The notes below the pieces were generated by a model. The model saw only the letters and a list, made by a program, of their open reading frames with translations. It was not told the DNA's origin and searched no databases. A stretch of DNA of 16,924 bases from CAZOWW01 sp964583765 (GTDB taxonomy: Bacteria; Actinomycetota; Actinomycetes; Actinomycetales; Kineosporiaceae): contig CAZOWW010000120.1 of the NCBI GenBank assembly GCA_964583765.1, positions 1 through 16,924 of the forward strand, given 5' to 3'. The position numbers were made by a program, and so were the translations under genes. This document shows positions 6,645-14,556 of the stretch, piece by piece (positions within the stretch are counted from its first letter, which is position 1; every line of letters starts with the position of its first letter).

Positions 6645-7062
6645 GAGCCGGCCCCTGATCACACCCCGACCCCGCCCGGGAACAGGCGGGAGGCCGAGGC
6701 AGTGCTGCCCCGGGTACCGGGCCCGAGCCGTGGACATCCAGTCGGCCATCCGCCGGAGGGAATTCCCACGAGTACACGCCCCGGTATTCCTCCGGGACGG
6801 CGGGATTCCGGTCCCCGAACGGATCCGCTCGACCGGAACCGACCGGCACCGATGTCACGTCGACCGACGGCGCCACCCGGTGCCGGTATTCCGACACGAT
6901 TTCCGGACCTATCGATCCGCACGCCGACTGGACGACCAGAGGCCCCCGGCCCTGGTCGTCCTCGCGTTTGCGGGGCGTCGGCGTTCGGTGGCCCAGGGCC
7001 GGCGGTGATCGGTCCGGGGTCGTCCACTGCAGGACCTGAAGGACCCGAAGAAGACGAGGAGC
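6645..7062. other. Noncoding stretch between yezD and the ABC ATPase
   Basis: I see no convincing gene. A stem CCCGCC/GGCGGG (6671-6690) after yezD could be a weak terminator. From 6758 to 6906 there is a cluster of similar short sites: GGGAATTCCC (6758-6767), CCGGTATTCC (6781-6790), GGGATTCC (6802-6809), CCGGTATTCC again (6883-6892) and GATTTCCGG (6898-6906). These may be repeated half-sites of a regulator controlling the ABC genes. Confidence 0.45.
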
Positions 7063-8064
7063 GTGAGGACGGTGACGGACTCGCCACGCGAGAAGATCCG
7101 TGCCCGAGGACTGGAGAAGGTCTTCCAGGTCCGTGGCAGTCGCCAGGCGGGTGGCCCGCGCCGAGAACGGGCCGCCGGCTCGCAGTACGTGGCCCTGCGC
7201 GACTTCGACCTGGACGTGCGCGAGGGCGAGTTCCTCGCCGTCGTGGGACCGAGCGGGTGCGGCAAGACCACCTTCCTCAACTTCGTGGGCGGGCTGGATC
7301 ACCCCGACTCCGGCGAGCTCCTCCTGGACGACCGGCCGATCACCGGCCCTGGACTGGACCGGGGGGTCGTCTTCCAGCAGTACGCGCTCTTCCCCTGGCG
7401 GACCGCGCTGGAGAACGTGGCCTTCGGCTTGGAGGTCAAGGGGGTCGCACGCCGGGACCGGCTCGACCGGGCCCGGCGGTACCTGCGACTGGTCGGACTG
7501 GGGGCATTCACCGACCGCTACCCGCACGAGCTGTCCGGCGGGATGAAGCAACGCGTGGCGCTGGCGCGAGCACTCGCCTTCGACCCGGACGTGCTGCTCA
7601 TGGACGAGCCGTTCGCCGCCCTGGACACCCAGACGCGGGAGATCCTGCAGCGCGAGTTGCTGCGCATCTGGCAGCGAACCCACAAGACGGTGATCTTCAT
7701 CACGCACAGCATCGAGGAGGCCGTCTTCCTCGCGCAGCGGGTCGCGGTGATGACGGCGGGCCCCGGTCGGGTCAAGGAGATCGTCGACATCGATCTGCCG
7801 CCCGTCCGCTCCCGCGAGGAGGACATCCGATCCTCCGCCGCGTTCTCCGCCTACCGCCACGGGCTGTGGGAGTTGCTCCGCGAGGAGGTCGCCAAGGCAC
7901 AGCCCGAACTCGGGACCTTCGAGGACGACGAGTTCGCGGTCGACCTCGATGCCGTCCCCGAGGGGGTGCGGCAGCTACCGCCGGGCCGTCCCGCGCGTCC
8001 GGCCACCGTCCCGGCTCAGAACTCGGAGGTGGATGACGATGCCCGCGTCGGTTCGTACCGTTGA
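7063..8064 (+). CDS. ABC importer ATPase of the sulfonate/taurine/nitrate (SsuB/TauB-like) family
   Basis: This ATPase has 333 residues. Walker A GPSGCGKT is at 62-69, the Q-loop VFQQYALFPWRT at about 103-114, signature LSGGMKQR at 157-164, Walker B VLLMDEP at 177-183 and switch histidine in FITHS (about 212-216). YALFPWRT and HSIEEAVFLAQRVAVMTAGPGR are typical of the SsuB/TauB/NrtD group that energises uptake of sulfonates, taurine, nitrate and related anions. About 80 residues beyond the usual core form a charged C-terminal tail (EDDEFAVDLD and on) of unknown role. There is also an unusual arginine-rich insertion, GSRQAGGPRRERAAG, before the first core strand. The start is GTG 7063 with GAGGA at 7056-7060; GTG 7072 is a close alternative. 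The permease gene overlaps its 3' end by 26 bp. Confidence 0.9.
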   Translation: MRTVTDSPREKIRARGLEKVFQVRGSRQAGGPRRERAAGSQYVALRDFDLDVREGEFLAVVGPSGCGKTTFLNFVGGLDHPDSGELLLDDRPITGPGLDRGVVFQQYALFPWRTALENVAFGLEVKGVARRDRLDRARRYLRLVGLGAFTDRYPHELSGGMKQRVALARALAFDPDVLLMDEPFAALDTQTREILQRELLRIWQRTHKTVIFITHSIEEAVFLAQRVAVMTAGPGRVKEIVDIDLPPVRSREEDIRSSAAFSAYRHGLWELLREEVAKAQPELGTFEDDEFAVDLDAVPEGVRQLPPGRPARPATVPAQNSEVDDDARVGSYR

Positions 8065-8965
8065 GAATGCGAGCGGCCGCCACTCGGTGACCGGGTGCGC
8101 GCGCCCGGTGGGGACGTCTTCCTCCGACGACGCGCGCCCCGCGCCGGGCCCCGGAGCCGATGCCGGCCAGGGTCCCGCGCCCCGGGTGACGCGTGGCTGG
8201 GGAGGGCAACTGCTCGGCTGGGCGCACCTCGCGTTCAAGAGGAGCCTGGCCCTGGGGATCTTCCTCGGGATCTGGGAGCTGGCCCCCCGGACTGTGATCA
8301 AGCCCGGGTACCTGCCTCCCTTCAGCACCGTGATCCGGGCACTGGTGCAGCTGTTCACCAGCGGGGAGATCTACGAGCACCTCACGATCAGCCTCACCCG
8401 TAGCGCCGAGGGGTTCCTGCTCGCGCTGGTCGTGGGGGTGCCCCTGGGGTTGGCCACCGGGTGGTTCCGCACCCTGGAGGAGTACCTCGACCCGCTGCTG
8501 CAGACCCTGCGCCAGACCCCGGTGCTCGCCCTCTTCCCGGTGTTCATCCTCTTCTTCGGCATCGGCGAGACCTCGAAGGTCGTCATGATCTTCTGGGGCA
8601 CGGTGTGGCCGATCCTGCTGAACACGATCACCGGGGTCAAGGAGGTCGACCCGGTGCTCATCCGCTCGGCGCAATCCATGGGGATCGGGCGGTTTGCCCT
8701 CTTCCGCAAGGTGATCATCCCGGCGACCCTGCCCGCGGTGATCACGGGGGTCCGGCTCGGAGCCACCTTCTCGATTCTCATGCTCGTGGTGGCCGAGTAC
8801 GTGGGGGCCAAGGCAGGGATCGGGGCCTTGGTGATCAACAGCCAGTACGCCTTCCAGATCCCGAAGATGTACGCCGCGATCGTGATCCTCGCCCTGTTGG
8901 GTCTGATCACCAACTTCCTGCTCGTCTTTCTCCAGCGGCGGGTCACCCGCTGGAAGGGGGTCTGA
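8039..8965 (+). CDS. ABC importer permease of the sulfonate/taurine/nitrate (SsuC/TauC-like) family
   Basis: This membrane protein has 308 residues from ATG 8039 (GGAGG at 8025-8029, nine-base spacing); ATG 8033 is possible but lies only three bases from the ribosome site. A polar, proline-rich leader of about 65 residues precedes the core. The core has around six membrane segments, including LALGIFLGIWELAP and GFLLALVVGVPLGLATGW. LLQTLRQTPVLALFPVFILFFGIGE and the coupling loop RSAQSMGIGRFALFRKVIIPA are classical for SsuC/TauC permeases. It pairs with the overlapping ATPase and the lipoprotein downstream. The ligand could be a sulfonate or another organosulfur anion, judging by the regulatory context. 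Confidence 0.9.
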   Translation: MPASVRTVENASGRHSVTGCARPVGTSSSDDARPAPGPGADAGQGPAPRVTRGWGGQLLGWAHLAFKRSLALGIFLGIWELAPRTVIKPGYLPPFSTVIRALVQLFTSGEIYEHLTISLTRSAEGFLLALVVGVPLGLATGWFRTLEEYLDPLLQTLRQTPVLALFPVFILFFGIGETSKVVMIFWGTVWPILLNTITGVKEVDPVLIRSAQSMGIGRFALFRKVIIPATLPAVITGVRLGATFSILMLVVAEYVGAKAGIGALVINSQYAFQIPKMYAAIVILALLGLITNFLLVFLQRRVTRWKGV

Positions 8966-9067
8966 CCCGGGGGACATCTGCCCCATGCCCGATTCCCGTC
9001 ACCCGTACGGCCCGTCGCGCGAGACGGCCCGTCCCGTTCCCGAGTGGACCAGACCAGGGAGAGACCC

Positions 9068-10246
9068 GTGGAGAGAGCACCAGGAGACAACATCGGCCCG
9101 CACGCCGAGGCGATCGGCTTCCGGCCACCCGTGGCTCGCCGACCACCAGTGAGCCGCCGGACGGTGCGGACACCGTCCGGCCGGCCGATGCGCCCCTGGC
9201 GATCGGGGGTGGCGGTCCTGGCCGGGCTCGCCCTCCTGACGTTGGCGGGCTGCTCCGGCTCGGCCACGAACGCCGAGGTCAAGCCCGAGGGGACGGTGGC
9301 CACGAGTGGCTCGGCCGTTCCGCAGGTGACCTTCCGCTACAACAGCGGCGCCTCGTACGGGCAGATCACGGCCTTCGAGCTCGCCGAGAAACTGGGCTAC
9401 TACCAGGGGACCGCGGTCACGCTGAAGAGCGTCGGCATCGACAAGTCCGGACCCGAGGACATCCAGGGCATCGCGGCGGGTTCGCTGGACATCGCCTGGA
9501 CGAACACGGCTCCGATCATCCACGCGGACGTCGCGGGCCTGAAGATCCGGGCCGTCGTGGCTGCGGGCACGACCTTGACCAAGGACCTGTCCGGCAAGAT
9601 CATTTCGCAGGGTGGCTTGTTGATCAAGAAGTCCAGCGGCATCACGACCGCCAAGGACCTGGAAGGCAAGAAGATCAGCGTCAACGTCCGTTCGGCCCAG
9701 GCGGAGTACGCGATCCGCAAGTGGGTCTCCGCGCACGGCGGCGACCCGGACAAGATCGACTATGTCGTGATCGCGCCACCGAACGAGATCCAGGCCCTGC
9801 AGCAGGGGCAGATCGACGGCGCCTACTCGTGGTCACCCGCCTACAACAAGGGCCAGGAGGATCCGAGCATCACCGTGCTCGCCACCGAGGGGGACATGCT
9901 CGGTGACTTCGTGACCGGAGGTTTCGCCTTCTCCCAGGACTTCCTGGACAAGCATCCCGAGGCGGTCCGGCAGTTCCTGGCGGGTTACGTGAAGGCATGG
10001 ACGTGGGCGTGGGCGCACCCCGCGGAGCTGCAGCAGAAGGCCGTGGAGATCATCAAGGACTTCCACGGCGACACGTCCCTGTCGAAGTACGTCTACCCGT
10101 GGGGCAGCCGCGCGAACGCAGTGATCAAGGACGTGGACATCCAGTTCTACATCGACCAGCTCACCAAGAAGGGCGAGCTCAAGCCCGGGCAGGTCACGCC
10201 GTCCGAGTTCTTCACCAACGCGTTCAACCAGGCTGCCGGCGGCTGA
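9068..10246 (+). CDS. Substrate-binding lipoprotein of the SsuA/TauA/NMT1-like family
   Basis: From GTG 9068 (AGGGA at 9056-9060) it has 392 residues. The lipobox LTLAGC places the lipidated cysteine at residue 62, after the signal helix GVAVLAGLALLTLAG. The n-region is unusually long, so ATG 9188, which gives a normal-length signal, is an alternative even though it lacks a ribosome site. The mature part follows the family plan: YGQITAFELAEKLGYYQG, then IQGIAAGSLDIAWTNTAPII, KDLEGKKISVN, IQALQQGQIDGAYSWSPAY and HPEAVRQFLAGYVKAW. Such proteins capture sulfonates, taurine, nitrate or thiamin precursors outside the cell; the ligand here is unknown. The mature protein holds one cysteine (the lipid anchor) and one methionine, which suits expression under sulfur starvation. 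Confidence 0.9.
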   Translation: MERAPGDNIGPHAEAIGFRPPVARRPPVSRRTVRTPSGRPMRPWRSGVAVLAGLALLTLAGCSGSATNAEVKPEGTVATSGSAVPQVTFRYNSGASYGQITAFELAEKLGYYQGTAVTLKSVGIDKSGPEDIQGIAAGSLDIAWTNTAPIIHADVAGLKIRAVVAAGTTLTKDLSGKIISQGGLLIKKSSGITTAKDLEGKKISVNVRSAQAEYAIRKWVSAHGGDPDKIDYVVIAPPNEIQALQQGQIDGAYSWSPAYNKGQEDPSITVLATEGDMLGDFVTGGFAFSQDFLDKHPEAVRQFLAGYVKAWTWAWAHPAELQQKAVEIIKDFHGDTSLSKYVYPWGSRANAVIKDVDIQFYIDQLTKKGELKPGQVTPSEFFTNAFNQAAGG

Positions 10247-10256
10247 GCCGTCGGCG

Positions 10257-10282
10257 CCCGGCCGCCTCCGGAGGCGGCCGGG
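10257..10282 (+). terminator. Perfect 26-base palindrome after the ABC operon
   Basis: The 13-base arm CCCGGCCGCCTCC is followed immediately by its reverse complement. In RNA this folds into a very stable GC stem with a tetraloop-sized turn. It starts ten bases after the lipoprotein stop and lacks a T-run, as is common for actinobacterial terminators. Confidence 0.7.
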
Positions 10283-10291
10283 TCGCGGATC

Positions 10292-10347
10292 GCAGACCCG
10301 CCGGGTCGCCATAGGGGTGCGGCGAGTGCCGAGCCCGGCGGGTCTGC
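10292..10347. repeat. Inverted repeat with 14-bp arms and an inner stem
   Basis: GCAGACCCGCCGGG (10292-10305) is exactly complementary to CCCGGCGGGTCTGC (10334-10347). Inside the loop, TCGCC (10306-10310) pairs with GGCGA (10321-10325). It could be a second terminator stem or a structured leader of the MFS operon. Confidence 0.55.
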
Positions 10348-10425
10348 TCAGCGTCCGGGTGACCCACCCACGACGAGAACGCGCACCCCGAACACGCCGG
10401 GAGACCTGCGCCTGACCGGCGGAGA

Positions 10426-10478
10426 GGCGCACGCCGAACGAACAGGCACGCGGAACGAACTGGCACGCGGAACGAACA
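10426..10478 (+). repeat. Short tandem repeat upstream of the MFS gene
   Basis: The 17-base unit GGCACGCGGAACGAACW occurs at 10445-10461 and 10462-10478, with a diverged copy of 19 bases at 10426-10444. The last copy ends seven bases before the ribosome site of the MFS gene. It may be a repeated operator, or simple slippage with no function. Confidence 0.65.
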
Positions 10479-10495
10479 GGAGAGAGGAGCCCGGG

Positions 10496-11827
10496 ATGGC
10501 CGCGAACGAGGGCACCGCCGTCCGGGTGAGCCGCCCGCGACCGGACGCGGTGCTCCCGGGATTCACCGGACCTCGGTTGATCTGGGTCTTCGTCGGGTCC
10601 TACCTGGTCATCGGCACCATCTGGGGGGTCGAGACCGTCCTGTTCCCGACCTACGCGCTGGCCCTGGGCGCGAACACCGCCCAGGTCGGCCTGGTCCAGG
10701 CGGCCCTCGGTCTCGGCCTGATCGTGGCGGCCGTGCCGGCGGGACTTCTCGTGGACCGGTGCGGCGGACGCGTGCTGTACGTCCTCGGCGCCTTCGGTAT
10801 GCCCCTGGTCTACCTGAGCATGGCCGCCACCCGCTCGCCGTCCCTGCTCGTCCTCTCCGGCACCGCCGCCAGTGCCCTGGCGACCTTGACCATGGTGGCC
10901 ACGAACTCCGCCTTCTACGCCCACCTCGACGAGCTGGGCCGTGGCCGGACCGGCTGGTACAAGGGCACGCTGTCGATCGGGCTGTCCCTGACCGGACCGC
11001 TCGGCGGGGGGCTGCTCATCGCCTGGCTCGGCTACCGGCCGACGTTCTGGGTGATCGCGGCCGCCTGGCTGCCGCCCGGACTGCTCGCGCTGTACTCCCT
11101 GCGCACGGGCCGGCCCTCACGCGCGCGCACCGGTGGCCGGGAGACGGCCGGACCCCTGCGGGTGGAGGTGGTGCGCAAGGTCCACGCCGTCCTGGCCAGC
11201 AGGGGACTCTTCGGCGCCACCGTCACCGAAGGTGTGGGGATCGCGGCCCTGACCGTGTCAACCTCCTTCATCGCCGCGCTCGTCGTGCGCTCCCTGGGGG
11301 GCACCGCCCAGGACGTCGGCCTCGCGCTCGCCCTGGAGGGGATCGGCTACGGCGGCCTGATGTTCCTGGGCGGCGGACTGCTGCGCCTGTTCGACCGGCG
11401 GGCGTTGCTGGTCGCGGGTTTCGTGGCCTCCGCGGCCGGTTTCGGGACCTTCGCGGTCTCCGGTGGCACGGTGCCGGTTGGCATCGGGTCCGCCGTCCTG
11501 GGTGCGGGCTTGGGGGTACTCGGGTTGACGAACATCGCCTCGCTGGCGGACGTCGACCTCGACAAGGGCACGGTCGCGGGGGTGCACGGCCTGTCCATGG
11601 GGGTGTTCAGCTTCGTCGCCCCGGTCCTGGCCGGACTTCTCGGGCGGGCCTGGGGCCTGCGCGCGATGTTCGCCACGGTCGCCGGGGCCTTCGCGGTGTG
11701 GGTGCTCGCCGTCGGCGCGGCGCGCGTGCACCCGCCCCGGCGGGGTCGGCGGCGACCGGCCGCCGACCCCGCGGAACTGCCCACTACCGATGGGCGGCTG
11801 GTGTGTGTCGAAGGGAGATCAGGATGA
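10496..11827 (+). CDS. Major facilitator superfamily transporter
   Basis: This protein of 443 residues has about twelve membrane segments and the MFS motif A between the second and third helices: GLLVDRCGGRVLYVLG (about 83-98). The ATG at 10496 has AGGAG at 10485-10489, six bases away. The last 40 residues are basic and polar, hence cytoplasmic. Its stop overlaps the start of the first radical-SAM-like gene as ATGA, so it is translated together with the nitrogenase-like genes. This suggests it either imports their substrate or exports their product. The subfamily looks like the multidrug/sugar-phosphate type, but the substrate cannot be predicted. Any true promoter must lie between the palindrome at 10257-10282 and this start, where I see no clear hexamers. 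Confidence 0.88.
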   Translation: MAANEGTAVRVSRPRPDAVLPGFTGPRLIWVFVGSYLVIGTIWGVETVLFPTYALALGANTAQVGLVQAALGLGLIVAAVPAGLLVDRCGGRVLYVLGAFGMPLVYLSMAATRSPSLLVLSGTAASALATLTMVATNSAFYAHLDELGRGRTGWYKGTLSIGLSLTGPLGGGLLIAWLGYRPTFWVIAAAWLPPGLLALYSLRTGRPSRARTGGRETAGPLRVEVVRKVHAVLASRGLFGATVTEGVGIAALTVSTSFIAALVVRSLGGTAQDVGLALALEGIGYGGLMFLGGGLLRLFDRRALLVAGFVASAAGFGTFAVSGGTVPVGIGSAVLGAGLGVLGLTNIASLADVDLDKGTVAGVHGLSMGVFSFVAPVLAGLLGRAWGLRAMFATVAGAFAVWVLAVGAARVHPPRRGRRRPAADPAELPTTDGRLVCVEGRSG

Positions 11828-13098
11828 GTCCGAGCAGGGATGCTCTCTACCAGGAGTTGGCGCTCAAGAACGAGGTCCAGGTGGAGGGCATCGTGGTGCC
11901 ACTGGGGATCTTCGACGGGCTCCCGCTCGGGGAGACGGTCCTGGAGCAGGTGCACACCACGTTCGCGATGGACCGCGAGGCCCACGTGGGGGTGCTGTAC
12001 CCGGCGGCCTTCTACCTCCCCCACGGCCTGGTCGCGGAGTTCCGTCAGGAACCCGCCTCCCCGTTCGGCCTGCGTCGGGAGGGCGATCTGGTCGTGCTCA
12101 CCCGGCAGGGCAAGGACGTGACCACGATCGACTTCCTGGAGCGGCCGGCCTTCTACGGGCGGCAGACCTCGGACGGGGTCTGGATGGGCACGGTCGCCAA
12201 CGCCATCCCCGACGGGTGTCTGATCGTCTGCTACAGCAACGAGTGCTCGCTCAAGGACAAGGGTCAGGACTGCCTCTACTGCAACATCAACGCCACCGCG
12301 GAGACCTACGGCGAGGCCGAGGGGATCTTCTGGAAGACCGCGCGGCAGATCGGCGAGACCATCGCGGCCGGGTTCGCCGAGGGAGCGGGGGACCACGTCA
12401 CCATCACCGGCGGGTTCATCCCCGAGCGGCGCGAGGTGGAGTACTACTTCGACGTCGCCGAGGAGATCAAGAACCGGACAGGGCTGGACGACTTCAACGG
12501 CACCGCGGTGGTGGGCGCGCCCCTGGACTTCGGGGTGATCGAGAAGTACAAGGAGATCGGCTACCGCACCATCGCGATGAACATCGAGGTGTGGAACAAG
12601 CACCTGTGGCGGGGATTCTGCCCCGGCAAGCACGAGGTCTGCGGCGGCTGGGAGAACTGGGTCAAGGCGCTCGAGCGCTCGGCGGAGGTCTTCGGGCACG
12701 GGCGCGTGCGCTCGAACATCGTCGGTGGCCTGGAGTCCAAGGACTCGACCCTGGAGGGTGTGGACTACCTGGCCTCCAAGGGGGTCATCAACTTCGTGGG
12801 CGCCTGGTGCCCCAACCCCGGCTCCGCCCTGGAGGGACATCGCACCCCCGAAGCCGCCTGGCATCTGGACCTCGCCTACCGGACCGCAGCGATCTTCCGC
12901 CGGAACGGGTTCACCTACGAGCAGCTCTACGACGCCGCGCCCGGCTCCGCCTTCCTCATGCACGACATCTACAAGATCGAGGACGGACTGTTCGACGGCG
13001 GCAGGCAGAAGCCGCTCGGCCGGATCCCGGTCGGCCCGGACGCCGTGCCCGCCGGTCACTCACCCGGCAGCTCCGGCCTCGTCCCGGCCGGGTTCTGA
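11824..13098 (+). CDS. Radical-SAM-like protein A, with Cx4Cx8Cx2C cysteine motif
   Basis: The protein has 424 residues; its ATG (11824) overlaps the MFS stop, with GGGAG at 11813-11817. A new-looking N-terminal domain (about 1-130) leads to CYSNEC (136-141) and DCLYC (149-153). The last pair fits the CxPhiC ending of radical SAM iron-sulfur motifs, but the spacing to the first ligand (C141) is eight residues instead of three. ITGGFIPERRE (194-204) sits where radical SAM enzymes have their GGE-type SAM-binding motif. The following NIEVWNKHLW, FCPGKH, GRVRSNIVGGLESKD and CPNPGSALEGHRTP resemble the barrel of biotin-synthase/HydG-like enzymes. It probably binds a 4Fe-4S cluster and SAM. Cys136, Cys266 and Cys329 are extra cysteines shared with the neighbour. 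A paralogue lies 18 bp downstream, then nifH-like and nifD-like genes. I do not recognise a named family, and it is not NifB. Confidence 0.8.
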   Translation: MSPSRDALYQELALKNEVQVEGIVVPLGIFDGLPLGETVLEQVHTTFAMDREAHVGVLYPAAFYLPHGLVAEFRQEPASPFGLRREGDLVVLTRQGKDVTTIDFLERPAFYGRQTSDGVWMGTVANAIPDGCLIVCYSNECSLKDKGQDCLYCNINATAETYGEAEGIFWKTARQIGETIAAGFAEGAGDHVTITGGFIPERREVEYYFDVAEEIKNRTGLDDFNGTAVVGAPLDFGVIEKYKEIGYRTIAMNIEVWNKHLWRGFCPGKHEVCGGWENWVKALERSAEVFGHGRVRSNIVGGLESKDSTLEGVDYLASKGVINFVGAWCPNPGSALEGHRTPEAAWHLDLAYRTAAIFRRNGFTYEQLYDAAPGSAFLMHDIYKIEDGLFDGGRQKPLGRIPVGPDAVPAGHSPGSSGLVPAGF

Positions 13099-13116
13099 GT
13101 GGATGGAGGCGCCCCG

Positions 13117-14556
13117 ATGAGCCTGTACCTGCCCTCCGAGCCCGTACCCGTGCCTTCCGACGCCCCTCCCTCCGCCCCGGCCCCGTCCGGCGGAGGCGCA
13201 CCCGTTTCCGCCGCTCTTCCGCCCTCCGCAACCGACCCCGCGGTGGCTGCCGTGCCTGAGGCGGTGCGGGACGCCCTCCACCAGGAGGTTCGCCTGAAGC
13301 TGGATCTGTCGATCGAGGGCATCAGCCTGGACCCCGGTGCCCTGGACGGTCTCGGGGTCGGTACCGAGGTGGCCGAGCAGATCCACATCCTGTTCGACAT
13401 GAACCGCGCCCACCACCCGGACCAGGAACTGCCGGCCAGCTTCTACCTGCCCCACGGCCTGTTCGTGGACTTCCGGCTGGATCCGCGCTCGCCCTACCGG
13501 CTCCGCCAGGAGGACGGCAGTCGCGTGCTCTACCGGCTCAGCTACGACCGGCCACCGGAGTACCTGGCGGAGATCGAGTTCTACCGCCGTCCGGAGCTGT
13601 TGTCCTGGCGTACCTCGGACGGGCAGCCGTTCGGTCACGTGGCCAACTTCGGGCCCGAGGGACAGATCTTCGTCTGCTACAGCAACGAGTGCGCGCTGAA
13701 GGACCGCGGCCGGGACTGCCTCTACTGCAACATCAACTCGACCGCGGCCGCGTACGCCTCCCGGAACATCTTCCTCAAGACCCCACGCCAGGTGGGGGAG
13801 GTCTTCGCGGCCGCCCACGAACGCGGGATCGCGAACCACGTCAACGTGACCGGCGGGTACATCCCCGAACGGCGTGAGCTGGAGTACTACGCCGACGTCG
13901 CGGAGGAGATCCGGGAGCGGACCGGTCTGTCGCGGATCAACGGGACGGCGGTCGTCGGCGCCCCCCGTGACCTCGGGGTGATCGAGAAGTACTTCGAGGC
14001 CGGCTACACCACCATCTCGCACAACATCGAGATCTGGGACCGCAACATCTGGAAGGCCATCTGCCCGGGCAAGGACCTGGACAGCGGTGGCTGGGCGCAG
14101 TGGGTTCGGGCGTTGGCGCGCTCGGTGGAGGTCTTCGGCCCGGGCCGCGTGCGCTCGAACATCGTGGCCGGGATCGAGCCCAAGGCCTCGCTGTTGGAGG
14201 GGTTGGAGCGCCTGGCCGACCTGGGGGTGATCTGCGGATCCGGCGAGTGGTGCCCCAACCCCGGGTCGGAGCTCGAAGGGCATCGCACTCCCGAATTGGA
14301 GTGGCACCTGGACGTGGCCTACCGCGCCTTCGAGATCTTCCGGGCGCACGGCTTCTCCCTGGAGGACCTGTTCGACTGCCTGGGCGCGGCGACCGTCGTG
14401 CACGATCTGTACCGGATCGAGGACCCCACCCAGTACGACGGCGCACGTCTGCGCCAGTGGCGCTTCCGTCCCCAGGGCACCGCACCGCAGGAGACGGTCG
14501 CCGACCGCCCCTGGCCGTACTCCCTCGACGACACCCTGGCGGAGGCCCTGCGATGA
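13117..14556 (+). CDS. Radical-SAM-like protein B, paralogue of the preceding gene
   Basis: From ATG 13117 (GGAGG at 13105-13109, seven-base spacing) it has 479 residues; an in-frame GTG at 13099 lacks a ribosome site. About 50 N-terminal residues are a proline/alanine/serine-rich linker with no fold, absent from protein A. After that it aligns along its whole length with protein A: FYLPHGL, RTSDG, CYSNEC (187-192), DCLYCNINST (200-209), TGGYIPERRELEYYADVAEEI, NGTAVVGAPRDLGVIEKY, NIEIWDRNIW, CPGK, WCPNPGSELEGHRTPE. The four cysteines C187, C192, C201 and C204 have the same Cx4Cx8Cx2C spacing. The two are therefore diverged duplicates, perhaps acting as a pair or on successive steps. Its stop overlaps the NifH-like start as ATGA. 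The C-terminal tail differs from protein A (WRFRPQGTAPQ). Confidence 0.8.
   Translation: MSLYLPSEPVPVPSDAPPSAPAPSGGGAPVSAALPPSATDPAVAAVPEAVRDALHQEVRLKLDLSIEGISLDPGALDGLGVGTEVAEQIHILFDMNRAHHPDQELPASFYLPHGLFVDFRLDPRSPYRLRQEDGSRVLYRLSYDRPPEYLAEIEFYRRPELLSWRTSDGQPFGHVANFGPEGQIFVCYSNECALKDRGRDCLYCNINSTAAAYASRNIFLKTPRQVGEVFAAAHERGIANHVNVTGGYIPERRELEYYADVAEEIRERTGLSRINGTAVVGAPRDLGVIEKYFEAGYTTISHNIEIWDRNIWKAICPGKDLDSGGWAQWVRALARSVEVFGPGRVRSNIVAGIEPKASLLEGLERLADLGVICGSGEWCPNPGSELEGHRTPELEWHLDVAYRAFEIFRAHGFSLEDLFDCLGAATVVHDLYRIEDPTQYDGARLRQWRFRPQGTAPQETVADRPWPYSLDDTLAEALR

Noticed and set aside
6730..7008. Plus-strand open frame of 92 residues between yezD and the ABC ATPase
   Set aside because: The composition is Arg/His/Pro-rich without motifs, and no ribosome site precedes it.
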